A stretch of 64,000 nucleotides of DNA from Minicystis rosea (GTDB lineage: Bacteria > Myxococcota_A > Polyangia > Polyangiales > Polyangiaceae): contig CP016211.1 in the NCBI GenBank assembly GCA_001931535.1, forward strand, positions 11,578,377 to 11,642,376. The letters are read 5' to 3'. Made by a program: the position numbers and the translations under genes. Below, one piece after another: positions 34,474 to 41,283 of this stretch. Position 1 is the first letter of the stretch; the number at the start of each line of letters is the position of its first letter. The notes beneath the pieces are model-generated. The model was not told the DNA's origin. It worked only from the letters and a program-made list of their open reading frames with translations, and made no database searches.

Positions 34474-34986
34474 ATGAACGCATTCGATCTCCTCAAGCAG
34501 CAACACCGCGAGGCGGACGAGCTCTTCATCAGGCTGGAGAGCGCGCCGCTGGAACGGAGGGGAGAGCTCTTGAATCAGCTCGCGGACGCGCTCGCCGTGC
34601 ACACGATGATCGAGGAGAAGCATTTCTACCCAGCATCGATGGTCGGCTCGGAGACCGAGGATCTGCTGCGCGCCGCGCTCGACGAGCACCTCGGCGTCAA
34701 GCAGCTCCTCACCGATCTGTTGGAGATCGACGTCACCGATCCGGCCTTCGAGGCGCGGCTCGAAACGCTCCGGCTGCAGGTCGAAAAGCACGTGCGAGAA
34801 GAAGAAATCGAGCTGTTTCCCCGCGTGGATCAGCTCCTCGACCCGTCGCGGATCGAGGCCTTGGGCGAGAGCATGGGGATGATGGCGCGGCGGCTCCGCG
34901 GGATGGCCCCACGCCGCGAAATTCCGCGGCAAGTGCTCGCGGCCGCCCGCGCGGAGGCCGAGGAGGACGGACGCCACGCAGCCTGA
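34474..34986 (+). CDS. Hemerythrin HHE-domain protein
   Basis: This 170-aa four-helix protein has the diiron ligands of the hemerythrin family: H11 in QQHREADE, H43xxxE47xxH50 in VHTMIEEKHFYP, H72 in DEHLG, and H106xxxE110 in KHVREEEIELFP. The last part (about 125-170) is a basic and Ala-rich tail. It should bind O2, NO or ROS-related species through a non-haem diiron centre in the cytosol. AAGGAGG precedes ATG 34474 by eight bases. Confidence 0.92.
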   Translation: MNAFDLLKQQHREADELFIRLESAPLERRGELLNQLADALAVHTMIEEKHFYPASMVGSETEDLLRAALDEHLGVKQLLTDLLEIDVTDPAFEARLETLRLQVEKHVREEEIELFPRVDQLLDPSRIEALGESMGMMARRLRGMAPRREIPRQVLAAARAEAEEDGRHAA

Positions 34987-35033
34987 AGATGAGCCCGAAG
35001 ACGCGTCGTGCGCGCCGCCCGGCGAGCGGGCCG

Positions 35034-35092
35034 GCGTGAGAGGGATGCACGGGCGGCGAGCCGGCGCGTGCTCCTCTCACGCTTCGCCTGGT
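35034..35092 (+). terminator. Long imperfect hairpin between the hemerythrin and Uma2 genes
   Basis: GCGTGAGAGG (35034-35043) pairs perfectly with CCTCTCACGC (35083-35092), and inside it GCACG (35047-35051) pairs with CGTGC (35077-35081). It lies 48 bases after the hemerythrin stop and ends 10 bases before the Uma2 start. It may terminate the former or control translation of the latter. Confidence 0.45.
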
Positions 35093-35102
35093 AGGATGGC
35101 GT

Positions 35103-35729
35103 ATGCGCGTCGCCGCCCCGAAGCCTCCGCCTGCCGTCGAAGCGGATCTCTTGGCGTTGCCCGAGCAGGGGCGAGGCCACGAGCTGATCGACGGCGAGAT
35201 CTCCGAGAAACAGAGTGGATTTCGGCACGGGCGCGCCCAATTCAACCTGGCCGGCCTGCTCTCGCCTTATCGACGCGGTGGGGGCAGCGGCGAGCGGCCC
35301 GGTGGGTGGTGGTTCTTGACCGAGCAGCTCGTGGCCTTCTCGGCGAGCCGCATCCTCCGGCCGGACGTGGCCGGCTGGCTGCGCGAACGCTTGCCCGAGC
35401 CGCCCGAGGACGAAGAGGCCGTGGTGCGCGTGCGCCCTGATTGGGTCTGCGAGATCATCTCTCCTCGCAAGGCCGGTCACGATTTGATTCGCAAGAAGCG
35501 GATCTACCACCAGCACGAGGTGCCTTATTACTGGATCATCGATCCTCGGGACGAGAGCTTGACGGTGCTCCAGTGGCTGGCGAGGGGATATCTGGAGATC
35601 CTCGTGGCCCAACGAGGTGAGCGTGTTCGGGCGGAGCCGTTCGCTGCGGTGGAGCTGCCGGTCGGCGTCTTGTTCGGAGACGACGAGGACGAGCCGCCGC
35701 CCGAAGCAGGAGAATCGGCGTCGGGCTGA
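35103..35729 (+). CDS. Uma2-family (DUF820) putative endonuclease
   Basis: This 208-aa protein has the PD-(D/E)XK-like core of the Uma2 family: HELIDGEI near residue 26, RPDVAGW, RPDWVCEIISPRKAGHDLIRKKRIY (Asp, Glu and following Lys as catalytic set), and VPYYWIIDPRDESLTVLQW. Members are annotated as restriction-endonuclease-like; most are uncharacterised and abundant in cyanobacteria and large-genome bacteria. The acidic C terminus (DDEDEPPPEAGE) is a tail. A stable hairpin lies just upstream of the start. Confidence 0.85.
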   Translation: MRVAAPKPPPAVEADLLALPEQGRGHELIDGEISEKQSGFRHGRAQFNLAGLLSPYRRGGGSGERPGGWWFLTEQLVAFSASRILRPDVAGWLRERLPEPPEDEEAVVRVRPDWVCEIISPRKAGHDLIRKKRIYHQHEVPYYWIIDPRDESLTVLQWLARGYLEILVAQRGERVRAEPFAAVELPVGVLFGDDEDEPPPEAGESASG

Positions 35730-35828
35730 CGGATCGAAGAGAGTCGTCGATTCGATATTTCGAACAGCGGTTTCGCCCACCAGGGTTGTGCGGATGGGTC
35801 ATCGAGCGTGATGCGCGCGCGGCCGTGA

Positions 35829-36857
35829 TTACATGACGCGGCTCAGGATCACGCCCAGCACGATGAGCGCGGCGATGACGATCAGCCAGGTGCGGGCGGA
35901 GCCGCTGCCATCGGAGGTTGCGGTGGGCGCAATGGGCGCGGGGGCGGGGCGGGGGGCTTCGGGGGCGCCGCCTTGGGATTTGATGACGGTGCCGACCATC
36001 CAGCGGTTGTGGGTGCGGCCGGGGAAGGTGTCGGTGCGGAGCAAGGCTTCGTTCGGGATGTCGACGAAGTTGCCGTCGCCGCCGGCGAGGGCGACGCCGA
36101 GACGATGGCCTTTGCCGAAGGCGACGCCGGCGGCCTGACGATCGAAATAACGGAGCTGCACCGCGGTTTCCCGAGAGGGATAAGCGAGCGCCATGACGAG
36201 CGTGGGAGAGAGGCGCACGGCGAACAAGCTGCCATCGGTCGAGGCGGAGGCGCAGTCGGGGGCCATGTCGCCGGCGCGGGTGATGTGCTCGGGCTCGCCG
36301 CCGTCGAAGGGGACGCGGAGGACGCGATCACCCGAGGTGGCAATCCAGAAGCCTTTGGCGGAAAAGCACAAGCTGGTGACGGCGCCGTCGAGCTTGCTCG
36401 TGCCCACGGCTTCGCCGCTCGCCGAGAGGATGTGCACGGTGCCGGCAGCGTCGCCGATGGCCACGCGGGCGCCGTCGTCGGTGAGGGCGGCGGCGGTGGC
36501 GTCGGTGAGAGGGAGAGCGCGAGAGGGGGTGTTGCGCTCGACGAGGGTGATGCCGTCTGAGCCGACCGCGGCGAAGAGCGGGCGATTGCGTGCGGAGACG
36601 AGCGCGCGCGGAGGGCCGGGGACGTCGATTGCGCCGAGCAGCTCTCCGCTCATCATGTTCCAGAAAGAGAGCTTGCCGGCGTCGTCGAGGGTGACGACGA
36701 GATCGCCGGCGGCGGCGAAGCCGACGGGATCGGCGGCGAGATCGCATTTCCAGAGCGGCGCTTCGTCGGCACCGCCGTGAACGAGGACTTGGCGGCCGTC
36801 GGCGATGACGAGGACGCGCCCGGCGGCGTCGTAGGCACAGAGGTTCGGAGAGGGCAT
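35829..36857 (-). CDS. Tail-anchored WD40-like beta-propeller protein
   Basis: This 342-aa protein has no signal peptide. It is a propeller of about 290 residues with blades such as NLCAYDAAGRVLVIADGRQVLVH (first 20 of these are typical), LTDDGARVAIGDAAGTVHIL and LCFSAKGFWIATSGDRVLRV. A Pro/Ala linker follows, then one C-terminal membrane helix (WLIVIAALIVLGVILS) ending three residues before the stop. This makes it a probable tail-anchored protein with the propeller in the cytoplasm, an uncommon layout in bacteria. ATG 36857 is preferred because the upstream extension is Arg/Pro-rich. Confidence 0.7.
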   Translation of the reverse strand: MPSPNLCAYDAAGRVLVIADGRQVLVHGGADEAPLWKCDLAADPVGFAAAGDLVVTLDDAGKLSFWNMMSGELLGAIDVPGPPRALVSARNRPLFAAVGSDGITLVERNTPSRALPLTDATAAALTDDGARVAIGDAAGTVHILSASGEAVGTSKLDGAVTSLCFSAKGFWIATSGDRVLRVPFDGGEPEHITRAGDMAPDCASASTDGSLFAVRLSPTLVMALAYPSRETAVQLRYFDRQAAGVAFGKGHRLGVALAGGDGNFVDIPNEALLRTDTFPGRTHNRWMVGTVIKSQGGAPEAPRPAPAPIAPTATSDGSGSARTWLIVIAALIVLGVILSRVM

Positions 36858-37023
36858 CGCGGCGAGGATACGAGCCGACGATGGGGCCGTAAACGCGCCC
36901 GCGCGCGGAGCAAGCTTTCGACGAGCGATTGGGGGCAAGGAGATGGCTTTGCCGCGCGCCGCCGGCCAAGGAGAGTGGGAGTCGCGAAGGGGCTTTGGCG
37001 GCCAGGGCCGGCCGCGCGGGAGA

Positions 37024-38229
37024 TCAGGATGCGGCGGGGGTGAAACGCAGCTTCAGGGATTTCGGCGCGCGGGTGAAGATGCCGAATTCCGGGGGCGAGC
37101 CGCCGTCCAAACGGACGTCGGGCATGGCGTCGAGCAGGAGGCCGGTGGCGATTTGCAGCTCGGTCTTGGCGAGGATGGCGCCCACGCAGAAATGACGGCC
37201 GAGCGCGAAGGCCGCGTGGTTCGCGCCGCCGGAGAAGGCGCGCTCGGTGTCGAGATCTTTGCGGAAGATGTCGAAGCGATCGGGGCTCGCGAAGCGGCGC
37301 TCGTCGCGGTTGGCGGCGCCGATGAGGCAGGTCACCGTCGAATTGGCGGGGATGACGCCGCCCGTCATGGTCACGTCTTGGAGGGGCGTGCGCATGATCA
37401 TGTGCACCGGCGGCGAATAGCGGAGCGTCTCGGCAAAGGCCGCATCGATGAGGCTGCGATCGCGGCGCACCGCTTCGAGCTGATCGGGATTCTCCACCAA
37501 GTTCTTGAAGAGACTGGCAACGGCCTTGTCGGTCGTCTCGCCGCCGGCGGTGAGGAGGAGGCTGACGAAGGCGCGGATTTCGTCGTCGGTCATGCGCACG
37601 CCGTCGATTTCGGCGGAGCAGAGTGTGGAGAGGAGATCTGCGCCCGGGCTCCGGCGCCGCTCGGCGATGATCGGGAGCATATACGACGCCAGCGCTTCCC
37701 GCGTGGCGAGGCCGCGCTCCACCACCGCGGGATCGCCCGTGAGGTTGGAGAGGAAGGCCATGATGGAGGTGTACCAGGCGTGGAAGCGCGCATGATCTTC
37801 CCGAGGAAGGCCGAGCATCTCCACGATGACGTTGATGGGGAAGCGGGTGGCGAAGGCTTCGACGAGATCGACCTCGCCGCGCGCGCGGAAGGCGTCGATG
37901 AGCTCGCGGGCGTTGCGCTCGATGACGGGGACGAAGCGCTCCTGCAAATCACGCCCGCGGAAGGCCGGCGTGAGCAGGTTGCGGTGCGTGGCGTGCTCCC
38001 GCCCCTCCATCTGGAGAATGGTCCGGCCGTGGACGGGCTCGAGCTGCCATTCGTAGTTCTTGCTGGAGAAGGCAGGGTCTTTGAAGGCGCGCTCGACGTC
38101 TTCGTAGCGGCTCAGGACATAGCTCTTGGTGGGCTCGTGGAAGAAGAGCGGGTGGTCGTCCCGCATGACGCGATAGAGGGGATAAGGGTCGCGCGCGAAC
38201 TCGGGAGAGAGGATGTCGGGGGCTGTCAA
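37024..38229 (-). CDS. Cytochrome P450
   Basis: This is a 401-aa soluble bacterial P450. The I-helix oxygen-activation motif is LTAGGETTD (about 227-235), the K-helix ExxR is ETLR (267-270), and the haem loop is FALGRHFCVGA with the thiolate C348. The usual Phe of FxxGxHxC is replaced by Ala or Leu in this loop. The frame is open to 38361, but the best start is TTG 38229 (M/LTAPDILSPEF) with AAAGGAG five bases upstream; it gives the usual length and N terminus. No ferredoxin or biosynthetic cluster is adjacent, so substrate unknown. Confidence 0.9.
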   Translation of the reverse strand: MTAPDILSPEFARDPYPLYRVMRDDHPLFFHEPTKSYVLSRYEDVERAFKDPAFSSKNYEWQLEPVHGRTILQMEGREHATHRNLLTPAFRGRDLQERFVPVIERNARELIDAFRARGEVDLVEAFATRFPINVIVEMLGLPREDHARFHAWYTSIMAFLSNLTGDPAVVERGLATREALASYMLPIIAERRRSPGADLLSTLCSAEIDGVRMTDDEIRAFVSLLLTAGGETTDKAVASLFKNLVENPDQLEAVRRDRSLIDAAFAETLRYSPPVHMIMRTPLQDVTMTGGVIPANSTVTCLIGAANRDERRFASPDRFDIFRKDLDTERAFSGGANHAAFALGRHFCVGAILAKTELQIATGLLLDAMPDVRLDGGSPPEFGIFTRAPKSLKLRFTPAAS

Positions 38230-38462
38230 AAGGGCTCCTTTCGACGCCAGGGTTGGCGAATGTTGCGATGATAACAGCCCGAACGTCGTTGGGAACCGCC
38301 CGCGGAAGGCCCGAAAAACGAAGCGCGGGCACGGTGGGCCAGCCCACGCGGGATGGTGCACGATTGCAGTGCGTGTGTGGCAGGCCTGGTATCGACAGCG
38401 ACCAGAACGGGGCGCTCAGGATGGATGGTGTCGTGATGTGTAGGGGCGTCGGCTCTCGTCGC

Positions 38463-38513
38463 GCGCGAGGCTCATGGATGCGCGAGGCTCATGGATGCGC
38501 GAGGCTCATGGAG
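38463..38513. repeat. Three 17-bp tandem repeats in the P450 / MFS intergenic region
   Basis: GCGCGAGGCTCATGGAT occurs at 38463-38479 and 38480-38496, and with one final change at 38497-38513. It lies in the 369-base gap (38230-38598) upstream of the P450 gene and downstream of the MFS gene. Nothing else stands out in that gap. It may be slippage-generated or a binding-site array. Confidence 0.8.
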
Positions 38514-38598
38514 GCGCGGGCGCGGATGTCGCGCGGCGCACGCCCCTGGAGAGGGCTCGTTGTTTTGGTGGCAGTATGGTGTGATGTGAATGAGAGGG

Positions 38599-40014
38599 TC
38601 AATCGAGGTCGGCTTCGCCGACCTGGCGCGGCGCGATTCCCGCCATCACGAGGAGAGCGGTCACGGCGATGCCGGCCACGCCGAGGAAGCGAAGGCTCGC
38701 GGCCGCGGAGGTCGAGCCGAGCGCGGCCACGGAGAGGGATCCGCCGAGCATGCGGGTCGCGTAGACGGAGCTCGTCATCATGCCTCGATGACGCCAGGCC
38801 ACATGGCTTTGGGGCGCGACCAGCGAGGTGCTGGCGGCGGGGCCCAGGCCGAAGCCGAGCAGGCCGAGGGCCGCGAAGACGAAGGGCGCGGGTAACGCGG
38901 CCATCGCGGACCAAGCCAGCGCGACGGCGCCGAGGGTGGCAATGGCGAAGCCGCCGGCGACGCTGGTCTTCATCCCCCAACGCACGAGGACGGTGACACC
39001 GAAGCTCGATCCCAAGGCCCATCCGGCGAGCAAAGGCACGAGCGCCGCGCCGGCGGTGACCGCGCTCGTGGAGAGTCGCGCCATCATCCAGAGAGGCACG
39101 TAGGCCGAGCAGGTGTAGAGCACGCCGCCGGCGAACAGGCCGCCGAGGAGGCCGGCGCGGACCACCGGATCGGGGAACAGCGAAGGCGGCAAGATGGGGC
39201 TCGCCGTGCGTCGCTGGTGGCGCACGAGCGCGAAGGCGGCGACCAGCGAGAGCACCACGGCGCCGATGCGAATGCGCATTCCGAGGCCGCCGCCGGGCTC
39301 CAAGGCGAAGAGGAGGAGCGCCGCCACCATGCCTGCGAGGAGCGCGCCCAAGACACCCGCGGTGGGCGAGGTGGCTTGTTTGGACGACGGGGCGCGCGGT
39401 GGATCGCGGTACGTCATCATCAAGATGAGCACGGCGAGGAGGCCGAAAGGCACGTTGACGAGGAAGACCCAACGCCACGAGGTGTGCATCACGATCCATC
39501 CGCCGATGATGGGCCCGAGCACGTTGGCGCCGCCCCACGCGGTGGTGAGCACGCCCTGGATGCGGGCGCGCTCGCGCAGGTTGTAGAGGTCGGCGGTGAT
39601 GGTCATCGCGATGGGTTGAATCGCGCCGGCGCCGAGGCCCTGCACGATGCGAAAGGCGATGAGCTGATGGATGGAGCGCGAGGCGCCGCAGAGCGCGGAG
39701 CCGAGGAGGAAGAGGCCGACGCCCGCGACGAAGACGGGGCGGCGCCCGAAGGCATCGGCGAGCTTGCCCGAGGTGAGCACGCCAACCGTGGAGGCGAGGA
39801 GAAACGCCGAAAAGACCCAGGCGTAAATGCCGAGGCCGCCCAGGGCGCCGACGATGGTCGGCATCGCGCTCGTCACGACCGTGCCTTCGAAGGCGGCGAC
39901 GATGAGCGCGAGAAGGACGGCACCCGTCGCCAGCCGGCGCGACGCTCCGGATCGGGCGGCGACGCCGCTTTCTACAGGTGCTGGTGGAGTCACGAGCGCC
40001 ACCATAGGGCGCAT
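38599..40014 (-). CDS. MFS transporter, DHA2 (EmrB/QacA-like) family
   Basis: This 471-aa inner-membrane exporter has about 14 predicted helices. The DHA2 landmarks are visible: VAAFEGTVVTSAMPTI in helix 1, GKLADAFGRRPVF (motif A), RIVQGLGAGAIQP (motif B), and GGANVLGPIIGGW (motif C, antiporter). It should expel drugs or metabolites by proton antiport. ATG 40014 or 40005 are both possible; the region upstream is Arg-rich and has no protein character. No regulator is adjacent. Confidence 0.9.
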   Translation of the reverse strand: MRPMVALVTPPAPVESGVAARSGASRRLATGAVLLALIVAAFEGTVVTSAMPTIVGALGGLGIYAWVFSAFLLASTVGVLTSGKLADAFGRRPVFVAGVGLFLLGSALCGASRSIHQLIAFRIVQGLGAGAIQPIAMTITADLYNLRERARIQGVLTTAWGGANVLGPIIGGWIVMHTSWRWVFLVNVPFGLLAVLILMMTYRDPPRAPSSKQATSPTAGVLGALLAGMVAALLLFALEPGGGLGMRIRIGAVVLSLVAAFALVRHQRRTASPILPPSLFPDPVVRAGLLGGLFAGGVLYTCSAYVPLWMMARLSTSAVTAGAALVPLLAGWALGSSFGVTVLVRWGMKTSVAGGFAIATLGAVALAWSAMAALPAPFVFAALGLLGFGLGPAASTSLVAPQSHVAWRHRGMMTSSVYATRMLGGSLSVAALGSTSAAASLRFLGVAGIAVTALLVMAGIAPRQVGEADLD

Positions 40015-40204
40015 CGCGTCGTCGGGTAAGGGCGCGAGGTGACGAGGTGAGGAAACGCGCGATGGAGGGCTCCGTCGAGGTCGCTGCGGTGCGCGCCGGC
40101 AGCGTGTGAAAGAGGAGCGTGAATGGGGCCCTGACCGGGGAATTCGTGTTGTCCAGGCATCACGCGAGGGCGCGTGAATCGCGGGGGCAAATGGATCGAT
40201 GTAG

Positions 40205-40238
40205 GGGCCGATGCGGCCCATTTCCAGCAGGCTGCTGG
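40205..40238 (-). terminator. Two adjacent hairpins downstream of the TPR gene
   Basis: CCAGCA-GGC-TGCTGG (40224-40238) and GGGCCG-ATG-CGGCCC (40205-40219) follow the stop at 40252 on the minus strand. The second resembles the GGCCGC hairpins elsewhere in the window. No T-run is present. Confidence 0.4.
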
Positions 40239-40251
40239 GGTGCGGGCGAGA

Positions 40252-40692
40252 TCAGTTGTCGAGCGCGGCGCGGACGAGCGCCAGGTACTTCGGATCTTCG
40301 CCGTCGAAGACTTCGTCGCCGCCGCGCTCGTGGGCGCGGATCAGCTCCTCGACGCCGCGGCCTTTGTTGCCGAGCGCGATCTCGGCTTGGCCGAGCCGGA
40401 GGTGGAGGAAGGGATTGCCGATGGCGCCCTCGCAACGAAAGGCTTCCATGATCGACTCTTTGGTGCGCGCCCAGTCTTTCTGGAGATAGCGGGCTTCGGC
40501 GATGGCGCTGAAGATCCAGGTGGTCACCGCCCACGCGTAGAGCGGGCGGGGGATGAGGGTGAGCGCCTCTTCGTATTTCTCGACGGCGGCCTCGTAGAGG
40601 CCATTTTCCACGTCGTCGTCGCCGCGCTCGCACAGCGCGGTCACGGTGGCCACGATGTGCTCGTCGAGCTGCGAAGGGTCGGGGCGGCTCAT
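40252..40692 (-). CDS. Small TPR-like protein
   Basis: This 146-aa helical protein has TPR-like repeats, e.g. DDDVENGLYEAAVEKYEEAL and FLHLRLGQAEIALGNKGRGV. It ends with GDEVFDGEDPKYLALVRAAL. No enzymatic motif; a protein-interaction role is inferred. It lies 35 bases downstream of ybaK on the same strand and is likely co-transcribed. The frame runs far upstream through ybaK and the kinase antisense, so the ATG at 40692 is the only reasonable start. Confidence 0.8.
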   Translation of the reverse strand: MSRPDPSQLDEHIVATVTALCERGDDDVENGLYEAAVEKYEEALTLIPRPLYAWAVTTWIFSAIAEARYLQKDWARTKESIMEAFRCEGAIGNPFLHLRLGQAEIALGNKGRGVEELIRAHERGGDEVFDGEDPKYLALVRAALDN

Positions 40693-40727
40693 GATGAAGA
40701 GAGGGTATCCGAGGCGCGCGGGCGCGT

Positions 40728-41210
40728 TCAACCGGCGGACCGCTCGGCCGCGATGGGGCCGAGCGTGGCCTTCACCGCGCGGATGTAGTCCGCCGGGGCC
40801 ACGATGATTTGGGTGCCGCGCACGCCTGCGGAGACGGAGATGACGTCGCAGATCTCCATCGTCTCGTCGGCGAATACCGGATAGTCCTTCTTCGCGCCGA
40901 GCGCGGTGACGCCGCCGCGCACGTAGCCCGTGAGGGGCGTGACCTCTTTGAGAGGCACGGTGTCGACCTTGCGATCGCCGGAGAGCTTGGCCAGCGCTTT
41001 GAGATCGAGCGCGGTGTTGGCGGGGACGACGGCGAAGCAGACGCCTTTGCGATCGCCGCGCGCCACCAAGGTCTTGAACACCTGCTCCGGCGGGAGGCCC
41101 ACCTTTTCGGCGACGACCTCGGCGGGGGCGTGCTCGTCGCCGACGTCGTAGCTGCGCAGCTCGTAGCGGATTCCCAGGCTGTCGAGGATGCGGGCCGCGT
41201 TGGTCTTCAT
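40728..41210 (-). CDS. ybaK: YbaK/EbsC-type aminoacyl-tRNA deacylase
   Basis: This 160-aa protein belongs to the YbaK family, which hydrolyses mis-charged Cys-tRNA(Pro) in trans. The conserved lysine is K46 in EQVFKTLVA. The glycine-rich GYVRGGVTALG and the end GTQIIVAPADYIRAV are typical. The ATG at 41210 yields the normal N terminus (MKTNAARILDSLGI). It forms an operon with the small TPR gene and is divergent from the large kinase gene. Confidence 0.93.
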   Translation of the reverse strand: MKTNAARILDSLGIRYELRSYDVGDEHAPAEVVAEKVGLPPEQVFKTLVARGDRKGVCFAVVPANTALDLKALAKLSGDRKVDTVPLKEVTPLTGYVRGGVTALGAKKDYPVFADETMEICDVISVSAGVRGTQIIVAPADYIRAVKATLGPIAAERSAG

Positions 41211-41283
41211 CGCGCGCGCAACATGCCAGCGCGGGCGCCGATCGGGTAGACCGAAGCGCGGAGCGTGCGATACTGACCGAACC

